Position numbers and translations under genes: made by a program. From Prochlorococcus marinus XMU1406 (GTDB taxonomy: Bacteria; Cyanobacteriota; Cyanobacteriia; PCC-6307; Cyanobiaceae), in NCBI RefSeq assembly GCF_017696055.1, contig NZ_JAAORG010000001.1:744001-808000 (forward strand): a stretch of 64,000 nt of DNA. The letters run 5' to 3'. This document shows positions 36,572 to 45,418 of this stretch, in pieces (the stretch's first letter is position 1; each line of letters begins with the position of its first letter). The notes beneath the pieces are model-generated. The model saw nothing but the letters and a program-made list of their open reading frames with translations. It ran no database searches and was not told the origin of the DNA.

Positions 36572-36934
36572 CTACTTCTTCTCAGAATATCCTAATCCAT
36601 TTGATTTGGCATAACTATTTGCAAATCTCATAAATCTATCAAAGTCTGATGTGTTCTTCCAAATATAAACTGCTTCTAAAAATATGGGTTCTCCATCAAC
36701 AAACTTGACTTTAACTTCCCTAGTTAGTATTTCCCCCTCGGAATCAATCATACGCATACCTGTGATTTCACCTTCTGTAATTGAAGATAATGCCTGAGGT
36801 TTTTCGAACAAAAATAATGCTTGGCCCGTAGTACCATCTTTACTCCTAGTCAGTCTTATTTCAGGCACTACTGGTTCATTAGTTCCTTCATAAAATTGTA
36901 TTTTTGCAGTTTTATTTGCTGTCATAATATTCAT
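36572..36934 (-). CDS. psb28: Photosystem II assembly protein Psb28
   Basis: A 120-residue peripheral protein that binds the cytosolic face of photosystem II assembly intermediates. Recognisable motifs are [44 protein letters not shown] and [19 protein letters not shown]. The ATG at 36934 could alternatively be MTANKT, three codons later. It is 51 bases downstream of mnmH. Confidence 0.95.
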   Translation of the reverse strand: MNIMTANKTAKIQFYEGTNEPVVPEIRLTRSKDGTTGQALFLFEKPQALSSITEGEITGMRMIDSEGEILTREVKVKFVDGEPIFLEAVYIWKNTSDFDRFMRFANSYAKSNGLGYSEKK

Positions 36935-36985
36935 TTATTAATTTTTTATCTTAGGAAATATTTTTCACATTCGTTTGTAATTATT

Positions 36986-38026
36986 TTATAAAACATTATT
37001 TATTAACTCTAGAATGCTTTCATCATATTTTTTGTCAGTTAAATCTAATAACTTAATATTTGTTTTGCCAACCTTTTCAAATTCATAACACTTATCGTAA
37101 TAATCTAGAACTGATCTGCAAACTAAGTCCCATTTCTCATTGTTAATTGATTCAAGAGCTATTTTTGTTCTTTGCGGTCCTAATCTTTTTTTTATCCTTA
37201 ATACAGATTCTTTGAGTTCCTCTTTCTTAAAAATACTATAAGTATTTATCAACTCATCTAACCTGTTAGATTTGCTCCTTAAAATTTCAATTCTTCTTGA
37301 ATTTTTCATCTGATTGAAGAATTCATGAGGAATTTTGCATTTACCTATATTTGCACTTTCAGCTTCTACAAAAATATTATTAGAACATTTAAAAGTATTT
37401 AATTTTTCTGCTATTGTATTTTCAAATTGTTCATTTGAAGGTTGTTCTTTCATTCCTAAACCTCCAAATGTACTGCCTCTATGACAAGCAAATGCTTCAA
37501 GATCAATAGTTTGATATTTATATTTCTCTAGTAATGATAATAATCTTGTCTTCCCTGTTCCTGTTTTTCCGCCTATAACTACTATATTCAATTTTTTTGA
37601 GAAACTATCTAATACCCATCTTCTATATATTTTGTATCCTCCATCAAGTGTAACAGGATTTAATTTAAATTTTTCTAATAACCATGCAATACTTTGTGAA
37701 CGCATTCCTCCTCTAGAGCAATATATTCTGATAAGAGATTCATTATTTTTATTAGGAATAGTTTTATAAGAATCAATACTTATAAATAAATTATCAAGAA
37801 GTAATTCCATTTTTTTTTCAAAAAATTTTAATCCTTTTATGACTGCTTTTTTTCTTCCTTCTTTTTTATAAATCGTGCCAATTATAGATCTCTCATCATT
37901 ATCAAATAGTGGAATGTTAATAGAATTAGGCAGGTGTCCTTTATAATATTCACTCGGGCTCCTAACATCTATAAGTGGTCCTTTAAAACTTCTAAATTTC
38001 TCTAGTTGTTTTCTTTTGAAATACAT
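36986..38026 (-). CDS. mnmH: tRNA 2-selenouridine/geranyl-2-thiouridine synthase
   Basis: A 346-residue protein with an N-terminal rhodanese domain and a C-terminal P-loop domain, the MnmH (SelU/YbbB) architecture. The active Cys is in IRIYCSRGGMRSQSIAWLL near residue 100, and the P-loop is VVIGGKTGTGKTRLL near residue 155. The enzyme swaps sulfur for selenium at the wobble uridine of some tRNAs using selenophosphate, and also makes geranylated thiouridine. Whether selD is present elsewhere cannot be seen here. Confidence 0.9.
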   Translation of the reverse strand: MYFKRKQLEKFRSFKGPLIDVRSPSEYYKGHLPNSINIPLFDNDERSIIGTIYKKEGRKKAVIKGLKFFEKKMELLLDNLFISIDSYKTIPNKNNESLIRIYCSRGGMRSQSIAWLLEKFKLNPVTLDGGYKIYRRWVLDSFSKKLNIVVIGGKTGTGKTRLLSLLEKYKYQTIDLEAFACHRGSTFGGLGMKEQPSNEQFENTIAEKLNTFKCSNNIFVEAESANIGKCKIPHEFFNQMKNSRRIEILRSKSNRLDELINTYSIFKKEELKESVLRIKKRLGPQRTKIALESINNEKWDLVCRSVLDYYDKCYEFEKVGKTNIKLLDLTDKKYDESILELINNVL

Positions 38027-38061
38027 GGATAGTTTTTATTTTTTTAGATTGATTTTTTAAA

Positions 38062-38781
38062 ATGAATAACAAAGAACAAGATAACTGTAATAATGCTACA
38101 TTAGATCTGATAAAAAAATTTGTAGATTCCAATCAAAGAAAAAGAATAAATACATTAAATCAAATAGAATTTGAAGTCGAAAATATTTTTAATATTGGCC
38201 CTTCACTATTTGATATCTTTGATAGGGATGGAGATGACTGGGCTGCTGGTTGGATATTGCAAGTTTTAAAAAAATTTAAGCCTGAATTCTTTGAAAACTC
38301 TCAATTTAATAATTGGTTTAATACATATTCAGATATTGATATTAATTATGAAGATTTGCAATTGATGTTGGTTGAGCAAGCATTTGAAGAGGCAGATAGA
38401 TTAACAAGTTCCTATTTACGAAGATTGGCTGGAAAATTAGCTGAAAAACGTGGATATGTTTTCTATAGTGAAGTTAAGGATATGTCAGGTAAAGATCTAG
38501 AAACAATAGATAGGTTATGGACTATTTATTCTACTGGTAGATTTGGATTCTCAATTCAGGCAAAGATATTAAAATCAGTAGGAAAAAAATATGAGTTAAT
38601 GTGGCCGAAAATAGGTTGGAAAAAAGAGGGCTTATGGACTAGATATCCTGGAGCTTTTTGCTGGTCATTGGATGCTCCTGATGGACATATGCCTTTAATA
38701 AATCAACTAAGAGGAGTAAGACTTATGGACTCTATTCTACGGCACCCTGCTATTGCAGAGAGACATAATAATATTCTTTAA
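38062..38781 (+). CDS. gun4: GUN4 magnesium-chelatase cofactor
   Basis: A 239-residue GUN4 protein that binds protoporphyrin IX and Mg-protoporphyrin and stimulates magnesium chelatase, the branch point of chlorophyll synthesis. The N-terminal ~90 residues are a helical bundle. The GUN4 core follows with ADRLTSSYLRRLAG, LETIDRLWTIYSTGRFGFSIQ and WTRYPGAFCWSLDAPDGHMPL. An RsbW-like kinase gene follows 48 bases later on the same strand. Confidence 0.92.
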   Translation: MNNKEQDNCNNATLDLIKKFVDSNQRKRINTLNQIEFEVENIFNIGPSLFDIFDRDGDDWAAGWILQVLKKFKPEFFENSQFNNWFNTYSDIDINYEDLQLMLVEQAFEEADRLTSSYLRRLAGKLAEKRGYVFYSEVKDMSGKDLETIDRLWTIYSTGRFGFSIQAKILKSVGKKYELMWPKIGWKKEGLWTRYPGAFCWSLDAPDGHMPLINQLRGVRLMDSILRHPAIAERHNNIL

Positions 38782-38829
38782 ATTCTGGTATTTAATAAGT
38801 TAAAATTAAGACAGTATCAAAATATTATT

Positions 38830-39264
38830 ATGTCCTTATTCCGGGGCAAAAATAATTTAAAAAAATTTTTTAAAAGACCAAAGATTAACTGGTCAAATTA
38901 TGAATTCGAATCATCATTACAGTTGAATGAATTTGTCGATCAATTATTAGAACCAATTAAAAATTCTCAATCATGCTATCTTATAAAACTTGGTTTACAT
39001 GAAGCTCTAGTTAACGCAGTAAAACATGGAAATAAATTAGATCCTAAAAAAAATATTAGAGTAAGAAGAATAATTACTCCTAATTGGTGTGTTTGGCAAA
39101 TTCAAGATCAAGGTAATGGTTTAGAAATAAAAAAAAGAGACTACAAATTACCAAAAAAAGTAAGTAGTGTAAATGGCCGTGGCCTATATATTATTAACGA
39201 ATGTTTTGATGATATTAGATGGAGTACTAAAGGTAATAGACTTCAGTTGGCTTTAAAAAGATGA
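38830..39264 (+). CDS. RsbW-like anti-sigma/histidine-kinase-type ATPase
   Basis: A 144-residue HATPase_c protein without histidine-kinase dimerisation domains. The N box is LHEALVNAVKHGN near residue 60, the G1 box is IQDQGNGLEI near residue 97 and the G2 box NGRGLYIINECFD near residue 120. Such stand-alone ATPases are serine kinases that bind either a sigma factor or a STAS antagonist. A STAS antagonist is encoded at 14501-14863, so the two may be partners. Its last 22 bases overlap the convergent gene. Confidence 0.82.
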   Translation: MSLFRGKNNLKKFFKRPKINWSNYEFESSLQLNEFVDQLLEPIKNSQSCYLIKLGLHEALVNAVKHGNKLDPKKNIRVRRIITPNWCVWQIQDQGNGLEIKKRDYKLPKKVSSVNGRGLYIINECFDDIRWSTKGNRLQLALKR

Positions 39265-39506
39265 TTTTTACTAGGACAAGGTTTATCTACGTTAATTTCT
39301 TTTAACCATTTAATACTTTCTTCTATATACTCAATTGTTTCTTTCTCATTACAAGAAATAATTAAATGGCATAATCCCGCCGAAATTAGTTCTGCAGATC
39401 GTTTATATTTATTTCCTTTATCTTTATGCCATTTAGAATGATCAATCTTTAATTTGTCATTAAGACTTTGGACTAGCTGAATAGTATCTTTATCCCAATA
39501 GGTCAT
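39243..39506 (-). CDS. Conserved small protein (possible DUF6439)
   Basis: An 87-residue soluble protein starting MTYWDKDTIQLVQSLNDKL, with an alpha-helical look, two central cysteines (AGLCHLIISCNE) and WLKEINVDKPCPS near the end. It may belong to a small cyanobacterial family (DUF6439 from memory); this is a low-confidence assignment. The 3' end overlaps the RsbW-like gene by 22 bases, tail to tail. The upstream neighbour is the methyltransferase, 12 bases away. Confidence 0.6.
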   Translation of the reverse strand: MTYWDKDTIQLVQSLNDKLKIDHSKWHKDKGNKYKRSAELISAGLCHLIISCNEKETIEYIEESIKWLKEINVDKPCPSKNHLFKAN

Positions 39507-39518
39507 AGAAGTTTTTAT

Positions 39519-40574
39519 TTATTTTATAGCAGACCATACTTTGGTCATAAAAAAGGAATTTGATTTTACATCTTTAAACCCTACTTCCTCTATTTTAGAA
39601 TCTATATCCTCTTTTATGTAATCACAATAAAAGGGCTCATGAAAAGATTTATAGAAGTTTTCCATTACGGATGTAAAGTCAGGTGAATCACTTATTTGAA
39701 TTGAATCAGCTAATACTAATATCCCCCCAGGTTCAAGAACTCTAAAAAATTCATTTAATACTTTAGATCTAATTGTTCTAGGTAATTCATGAAATAAGTA
39801 AACACAAGAAATGCATTGAAAACTATCATTTTCAAAAGGTAATTCTTCAGCATTACCTTTTATTAACTCAATTAAATCCCCATCTAAATCTGAAATAAAT
39901 CTACTTGCCTCTTTTAAGTATGAATCAGATAAATCAATTCCTGTAATTTTTTCTTTAGGAAATGCGGCTCTTAGTTGTTTTAATGTTCTTCCTGATCCTG
40001 TAGCCACATCAAGTATTTTTATGGAACTTTTTTTTCTATCGCTAAAAATTTCAAGTCCTTCTTTTATTGGCTTAATTATTCTTCTCCTCATTGAGTCAGC
40101 ACTTCCATTGAAAAGTATCTCTACTTGTAGGTCATAAATGCTAGCTGAAAAATCTGATAAATAACCATCTGTTTGATGATGAAAATTTCTCAAGTAATAT
40201 TGAGGATAATTATCTTTATCAATTGATTTTGGAAGATCATCAAAGTTTTGTTTTCTGCGTCTATCCCATGTATTAGGCATATCGAGCCAAATTTTAGGAT
40301 ATTGAGTTATATATCTAAGCCATGGTTCGTCAAACAATAATTTTTTTGGATATATATTTTTTTCTGCATCATTCCAATCTTCTTCTCTTAAGATATCCAT
40401 TGAATTTTGGATTTGCATTAGAAGATCTCTATCTATATCAAAATTTTCAAGCTTTGAATCGGGAAGAATAAAATTCATTAATCTTGAACTGATCTGCTTG
40501 TGAGCGAAACCTGCAATGCTTTTACTTTGTTGTAGCGTTTTATATGCAATTTTTGAAATTGATTCCCTAGCCAT
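39519..40574 (-). CDS. Class I SAM-dependent methyltransferase
   Basis: A 351-residue protein with a UbiE-like methyltransferase domain: LDVATGSGRTLKQLRAAF (motif I) near residue 190, ITGIDLSDSYL, and an acidic VYLFHELPRTIRSKV segment followed by RVLEPGGILVLADS. The N-terminal ~150 residues are a cyanobacteria-type extension with LRYITQYPKIWLDMP. The substrate is unknown; quinone or chlorophyll-related methylation is possible but not shown. glnA lies upstream but a terminator separates them. Confidence 0.78.
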   Translation of the reverse strand: MARESISKIAYKTLQQSKSIAGFAHKQISSRLMNFILPDSKLENFDIDRDLLMQIQNSMDILREEDWNDAEKNIYPKKLLFDEPWLRYITQYPKIWLDMPNTWDRRRKQNFDDLPKSIDKDNYPQYYLRNFHHQTDGYLSDFSASIYDLQVEILFNGSADSMRRRIIKPIKEGLEIFSDRKKSSIKILDVATGSGRTLKQLRAAFPKEKITGIDLSDSYLKEASRFISDLDGDLIELIKGNAEELPFENDSFQCISCVYLFHELPRTIRSKVLNEFFRVLEPGGILVLADSIQISDSPDFTSVMENFYKSFHEPFYCDYIKEDIDSKIEEVGFKDVKSNSFFMTKVWSAIK

Positions 40575-40602
40575 TTTTCAATTTATATATCTATATTCCA
40601 AC

Positions 40603-40649
40603 AAAAAAAAAATCAATTTGAGAATATTTTGTGATATTTCTCAAATTGA
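40603..40649 (-). terminator. Rho-independent terminator of glnA
   Basis: On the minus strand, downstream of the glnA stop (40677), a 12-base-pair stem TCAATTTGAGAA / TTCTCAAATTGA (40649-40638 with 40624-40613) closes a 13-base AT-rich loop and is followed by a run of ten bases that are Ts, apart from one possible interruption. This is the clearest intrinsic terminator in the window and isolates the methyltransferase from glnA transcription. Confidence 0.85.
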
Positions 40650-40676
40650 ATAATTTAAACTAATGTGTTCTTTTAA

Positions 40677-42098
40677 TTATGCATCGTAATACATGAAGAA
40701 TTCATGGGGATGAGGCCTTTGTCTTAGTTGTTGTACCTCTTCGTATTTTATATCGATAAAGTTATCAATAAAATCTTCAGTAAATACTCCACCAGCTAAT
40801 AGATAATCCTTATCTGCCTTTAGCGCATTAAGTGAGTCATTTAGAGATGAAGGTACTGTATCAATTTTTGCAAGTTCATCAGCTGGAAGTTCAAATAAAT
40901 CTACATCTACTCCATCACCAGGATCAATTTGATTTTTAATTCCATCAATACCAGCAAGCATCATTACAGAGAATGCTAAGTAAGGATTTGCAAGTGCGTC
41001 ACCTGATCTGAATTCTAATCTTTTAGCTTTAGGGCTTGGACCTGTTAAAGGAATTCTTACCGCAGCTGATCTATTACCCTCAGAATAAACTAGATTCACA
41101 GGTGCTTCGAATCCTGGAACCAATCGTTTATAACTATTAGTAGTTGGGTTAGTAAATGCTAAGAATGATGGAGCATGTTTAAGTATGCCTCCGATGTACC
41201 ATCTTGCTGTTTGAGATAAATTTGCATATGATCCTTCACCAAAGAATAGTGGCTGTCCACTCTTCCATAAACTTTGATGAACATGCATTCCTGTTCCGTT
41301 GTCGTTAAAAACAGGTTTGGGCATAAATGTTGCTGTTTTTCCATATTTTTTTGCAACATTTCTGACAACGTATTTATAAGTCATAACGTTATCAGCAGCA
41401 TTTATTAACGAATCAAATTTCATTCCTAGCTCGTGTTGGCCGGCACCAGCAACTTCATGGTGATGTTTTTCTGTGGGGATACCTAATTCACCCATAAGAA
41501 GAAGCATCTCAGATCTGATATCTTGCGCAGTATCATTTGGAGCTACCGGAAAATATCCTTCTTTATATTGTATTTTGTATCCTAAGTTTCCCCCTTCTTC
41601 AATTCTCCCTGTATTCCATGGGGCTTCAATAGTATCTACACTATAAAAGCAACCTCCTTCTTTAGAGTCATATCTAACATCATCAAATAAAAAGAATTCT
41701 GGTTCTGGCCCAAAAAATGCAGTATCGGCTATACCAGTCGAGTCTAAATATTTTAATGCCTTTTGAGCTAGAGCTCTTGGACACCTATCATAAGGTTCTC
41801 CGCTTCTTGGCTCTTGAATAGAGCAAATCATACTTAGAGTTTTGTGTTTATAAAAAGGATCTATCCAAGCTGTACTTGCATCGGGCACCATTGACATATC
41901 CGAGGCATTAATTGCTTTCCAACCTCTTATTGATGAGCCATCAAATGCCAAACCTTCTGTAAAAGAATCCTCCTCTATCATGTCTGATGTAAGAGTTAAA
42001 TGTTGCCATTTTCCATGAATATCAGTGAATTTTAAATCGATGAGTTCAATTCCTTCGTCTTTAATTTGACTTAAAACATCTTGAGGAGATTTAGACAT
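40677..42098 (-). CDS. glnA: Glutamine synthetase, type I
   Basis: Assimilates ammonium into glutamine. 473 residues, full length. Landmarks are [14 protein letters not shown] near residue 50, the [14 protein letters not shown] metal- and ATP-binding region near residue 210, and [18 protein letters not shown] and RSAAVRIP further along. It is the entry point for ammonium, including that from the urease at 8-2347. The promoter has an NtcA-type site, and a strong terminator follows, so it is monocistronic. Cyanobacteria often control GS with inactivating factors, which are not visible here. Confidence 0.98.
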   Translation of the reverse strand: MSKSPQDVLSQIKDEGIELIDLKFTDIHGKWQHLTLTSDMIEEDSFTEGLAFDGSSIRGWKAINASDMSMVPDASTAWIDPFYKHKTLSMICSIQEPRSGEPYDRCPRALAQKALKYLDSTGIADTAFFGPEPEFFLFDDVRYDSKEGGCFYSVDTIEAPWNTGRIEEGGNLGYKIQYKEGYFPVAPNDTAQDIRSEMLLLMGELGIPTEKHHHEVAGAGQHELGMKFDSLINAADNVMTYKYVVRNVAKKYGKTATFMPKPVFNDNGTGMHVHQSLWKSGQPLFFGEGSYANLSQTARWYIGGILKHAPSFLAFTNPTTNSYKRLVPGFEAPVNLVYSEGNRSAAVRIPLTGPSPKAKRLEFRSGDALANPYLAFSVMMLAGIDGIKNQIDPGDGVDVDLFELPADELAKIDTVPSSLNDSLNALKADKDYLLAGGVFTEDFIDNFIDIKYEEVQQLRQRPHPHEFFMYYDA

Positions 42099-42119
42099 AA
42101 TTTTTTAATACCTTCTATG

Positions 42120-42161
42120 AAATTAATAACTTGATGATTCTTGTTATGTATCAACGGTAAC
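42120..42161 (-). promoter_or_regulatory. NtcA-activated glnA promoter
   Basis: On the minus strand GTTACCGTTGATAC (42161-42148) is a GTT-N8-TAC site, one base off the NtcA consensus GTA-N8-TAC. It is followed after exactly 22 bases by TAATTT (42125-42120), a TAN3T -10 box. Spacing and box match the class II NtcA promoter architecture known from cyanobacterial glnA. The glnA ATG is about 22 bases downstream of the -10. The pattern is seen; NtcA binding is inferred from the family. Confidence 0.85.
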
Positions 42162-42170
42162 TTTTTTTAA

Positions 42171-42201
42171 GACTTGATGTCTTCTTTTAGTGTTTCAAGT
42201 C
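42171..42201. repeat. Inverted repeat upstream of the glnA promoter
   Basis: GACTTGA (42171-42177) and TCAAGTC (42195-42201) form perfect 7-base arms separated by 17 bases, about 10-40 bases upstream of the NtcA-type site. A smaller nested palindrome (AAGAC-N5-GTCTT) overlaps the left arm. Its role is unknown. Confidence 0.3.
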
Positions 42202-42311
42202 ATAAGTTTAATAATTGTTTACTTAAATATTTAAATTGAATGAATTTCTTTAAATAAATATCGCTTATGTGGAGATATTAGTTTAATTTAAAAGTAATTG
42301 AATGTAATGCT

Positions 42312-43496
42312 TTGACAGAAGCAAAACTTATTTCGGCTTTAAATGAAGAGAATTTATCTCATTTCTCAAAGACTTATGTTCCCTCTAGACTTTTATTAGG
42401 TCCTGGTCCTTCAAACGCGCATCCAGAAGTCTTAAGCGCTCTTTCTTTGAATCCTATTGGTCACTTAGATGAAGCATATATTTCATTGATGTCTGATGTT
42501 CAACAACTTCTAAGATATACCTGGCAATGTAATAATCGTCTGACTCTTCCAATGAGTGGTACTGGTAGTGCAGCTATGGAAGCATCAATAGCTAATTTTA
42601 TAGAGGAAGGAGAAAAAATTCTTATCGCTAAAAAAGGATATTTTGGAGACAGACTTGTTGATATGGCAACAAGATATAAAGCAGATGTATCTGTTATTGA
42701 AAAACCTTGGGGAGAATCCTTTTCTTATGAAGAAATCAAGTATGAAATAGAAACTAAAAAACCAGCAATTTTTGCTATTGTCCATGCTGAAACATCAAGT
42801 GGTGTTTTACAACCTCTTGATGGTATTGGGGATGTATGTAGAAAAAATAACTGCTTGTTTTTAGTTGATGCAGTTACTTCTCTTGGAGCTCTAGAACTAT
42901 TGATTGACGAATGGAAAATTGATCTAGCATACAGTTGTAGTCAAAAGGGATTAAGTTGTCCTCCAGGATTGAGCCCTTTTACGATGAATAATAGAGCTGA
43001 AGAAAAACTAAGTTCAAGAAAAACAAAAGTACCTAACTGGTATTTAGATTTATCTCTATTAAATAAATATTGGGGTTCTGATCGCGTTTACCATCATACT
43101 GCCCCTGTAAATATGAATTTTGCTATTCGTGAAGGTTTACGATTAATTGCGAATGAGGGCTTAGAAAATGTTTGGAATAGACATAACACTAATGCAAAGA
43201 AACTGTGGAATGGGTTAGAAAGTCTTGGAATGGAATTACATGTATCAGAGGATTATAGATTGCCAACTTTAACCACAGTTAAAATACCTCCAGCAGTTGA
43301 TGGAGATGGTTTTAGAAATCATCTTTTAAGAAACTTTGGAATAGAAATAGGAAATGGACTTGGAGAATTGTCTGGTAAGGTATGGCGCATAGGATTAATG
43401 GGTTTTAACTCAAGTGAGGAGAATGTTGATAGATTATTAAACCTATTTGATACTGAGTTAAAAAAATATTCTATTTTTGAGTCCTCAACTTTTTAA
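42312..43496 (+). CDS. Class V aminotransferase (serine/alanine-glyoxylate type)
   Basis: A 394-residue PLP-dependent aminotransferase. SNAHPEVLSALSLNPIGHLD at the N-terminus, SGTGSAAMEASIANF, the Asp in LFLVDAVTSLGALE and the PLP-binding Lys in YSCSQKGLSCPPGLSPF are the class V landmarks. It probably transfers the amino group from serine or alanine to glyoxylate in photorespiration; pipelines also call it soluble hydrogenase small subunit. The start is TTG at 42312. It overlaps the convergent tadA by 26 bases. Confidence 0.88.
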   Translation: MTEAKLISALNEENLSHFSKTYVPSRLLLGPGPSNAHPEVLSALSLNPIGHLDEAYISLMSDVQQLLRYTWQCNNRLTLPMSGTGSAAMEASIANFIEEGEKILIAKKGYFGDRLVDMATRYKADVSVIEKPWGESFSYEEIKYEIETKKPAIFAIVHAETSSGVLQPLDGIGDVCRKNNCLFLVDAVTSLGALELLIDEWKIDLAYSCSQKGLSCPPGLSPFTMNNRAEEKLSSRKTKVPNWYLDLSLLNKYWGSDRVYHHTAPVNMNFAIREGLRLIANEGLENVWNRHNTNAKKLWNGLESLGMELHVSEDYRLPTLTTVKIPPAVDGDGFRNHLLRNFGIEIGNGLGELSGKVWRIGLMGFNSSEENVDRLLNLFDTELKKYSIFESSTF

Positions 43497-43986
43497 ACCA
43501 TAGCTGTAAAATTTGACTGCATTCGTCTTCTAAAATACCTCCTACAATTTCCATTTTGTGATGAGCACTTTCATGTTTTGATAGGTCGATTGAGCCTCCC
43601 AATCCACCTCTTTTCTTATCGTAAGCTCCGAAAATAACTTTACCCATCCGCGCTTGAATAAGAGCAGAGGAACACATAGTACATGGTTCTAGATTTGTGA
43701 TAATCGTACATTCATTAAATCTCCAATCATTTTTTATTAGTGATGCCTGCCTAAGTGCCATTATCTCAGCATGACCTAATGGGTCTTTATTTATATTCCT
43801 CCTGTTAACCCCTCTCCCGATACATCTTCCTCTCTCATCTAAAATTATTGAACAGATTGGTAGCTCAACTTTTCCAATTTCTTTTGATCTTCTTAATATT
43901 GACTTCATCCACAAAGTGTAATTCGAATTATTTGTTTTTTTTTGTTGATCTTTATTACTATTTCCATTTTCAAAAATATATCTCAT
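43471..43986 (-). CDS. tadA: tRNA-specific adenosine deaminase
   Basis: Converts the wobble adenosine 34 of tRNA-Arg(ACG) to inosine. 171 residues. The deaminase zinc site is GHAEIMALRQA (His and catalytic Glu) and LEPCTMCSSALIQARMGKVIFGA (two Cys). The ~25 N-terminal residues (NSNKDQQKKTNNSNY) are a low-complexity addition. It overlaps the end of the aminotransferase gene by 26 bases, tail to tail. Confidence 0.93.
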   Translation of the reverse strand: MRYIFENGNSNKDQQKKTNNSNYTLWMKSILRRSKEIGKVELPICSIILDERGRCIGRGVNRRNINKDPLGHAEIMALRQASLIKNDWRFNECTIITNLEPCTMCSSALIQARMGKVIFGAYDKKRGGLGGSIDLSKHESAHHKMEIVGGILEDECSQILQLWFKKLRTQK

Positions 43987-44029
43987 TTACAAATATTGAG
44001 AATAGAATTATTAATAGATATCTTATCTG

Positions 44030-45415
44030 ATGGCTGAAGATTTAATTAATAATAAAGATATATATTTCCCCTCATATTTAGGGACTAATGACAAATTGAT
44101 TACTCTTCTTAATAGAGCAAGTAAAACTCTTTGTGACTGGTTCTCTAAAGCTGATAAAAATGGTCCTTTACCTTTTGATGATAATTTCAAGTGCATTATG
44201 CCTGCAGAAGATGGCAACTCTGAAGAAGATTTGTTTTCTGAGATTGAATCTCTTTTGAATAATTCATTTAATCCCGTTCATCCTGGTTCACTAGCTCACC
44301 TTGATCCCCCACCTTTAATTTTCTCTATTTTGGGAGATTTAATTGCTGCTGGTTTAAATAATAATCTTCTCGCTTACGAGTTATCACCAAGTGTAACTTT
44401 GCTTGAGGAATCATTATGCAAATGGTTTGCCAAGAAAATAGGGTTTAATGATCTCTCAGGAGGTATAGCTGCTAGCGGAGGTACATTAAGTAATCTTAAT
44501 GCCCTTATAGCAGCTAGAAATAATGCTGGATTAGCTACAAATCCTAATTCTGTATTACTTGTTAGTGAAGATGCTCATTCTTCCTTCGTTAAATGTATAA
44601 GAGTAATGGGTCTTGATACTACCAATCTTGTCAGGATTAAAACTGATAATCAAGGTAGAATGGACATAAACTATCTCAGAAAGTCTTTAGATAAATGTAC
44701 AATAAAAAATAAAAAAATATTTGCTATTGTTGCCACCCTTGGGACAACTGTGAGGGGAGCCATTGATCCTATTAAAGAAATAAGTGAAATATGCAAAGAA
44801 AGAAATATATGGCTTCATATAGATGGCTCTATTGGAGGCATTTTTGCTGTAACCTCTATTCCAATAAAAGGTCTAAATAATATTAATCAGGCTAATTCGA
44901 TAACGATAAATCCGCAAAAAATCATAGGCATTACTAAGACATCATCTTTGTTGTTGGTTTCAAATATGAGTACTTTAGAAAATACTTTTAATACTGGACT
45001 ACCATATATATCATCTAAAGAAAATATTATAAATAGAGGAGAAATTGGCATACAAGGTTCTAGACCTGCAGAGGTTATCAAATTATGGCTTGGGTTACGT
45101 TTTTTAGGTCTGAATGGAATAGAAAATATATTAAAATCATCAATTAAAAGAAAAGATTTTTTTATAAAAAATATTAGTAAGAATAAATTTGATATATATT
45201 CAGGTCCTCTTCATATTGTTTCATTTATACCAAAGAAACTTGAGCCAGAAGACTCTGATACATGGACTCAAACTAAAGTTAATGAACTAATTAACAATAA
45301 TTTTATGCTTTCTAGACCTAAATTTAAAGGTAGATATTTTTTAAGGGTTGTCATGGGAAATTACAATACAAAGGAATCTCATATTAAAGAACTTTTGAGA
45401 CTTTTAGATGCCTAA
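44030..45415 (+). CDS. Group II pyridoxal-phosphate-dependent decarboxylase
   Basis: A 461-residue member of the aromatic/diaminobutyrate/glutamate decarboxylase family. It contains HPGSLAHLDPPPLIFSILG near residue 85, ASGGTLSNLNALIAARN near residue 150, and WLHIDGSIGGIFAV near residue 265. The PLP-binding lysine is probably in SITINPQKIIGITKTS near residue 290. The usual active-site wording is DAAWGG and DPHK; here it is DGSIGG and NPQK, so the substrate may be unusual. The substrate is unknown. A small membrane ORF follows three bases after the stop. Confidence 0.82.
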   Translation: MAEDLINNKDIYFPSYLGTNDKLITLLNRASKTLCDWFSKADKNGPLPFDDNFKCIMPAEDGNSEEDLFSEIESLLNNSFNPVHPGSLAHLDPPPLIFSILGDLIAAGLNNNLLAYELSPSVTLLEESLCKWFAKKIGFNDLSGGIAASGGTLSNLNALIAARNNAGLATNPNSVLLVSEDAHSSFVKCIRVMGLDTTNLVRIKTDNQGRMDINYLRKSLDKCTIKNKKIFAIVATLGTTVRGAIDPIKEISEICKERNIWLHIDGSIGGIFAVTSIPIKGLNNINQANSITINPQKIIGITKTSSLLLVSNMSTLENTFNTGLPYISSKENIINRGEIGIQGSRPAEVIKLWLGLRFLGLNGIENILKSSIKRKDFFIKNISKNKFDIYSGPLHIVSFIPKKLEPEDSDTWTQTKVNELINNNFMLSRPKFKGRYFLRVVMGNYNTKESHIKELLRLLDA

Positions 45416-45418
45416 CTT

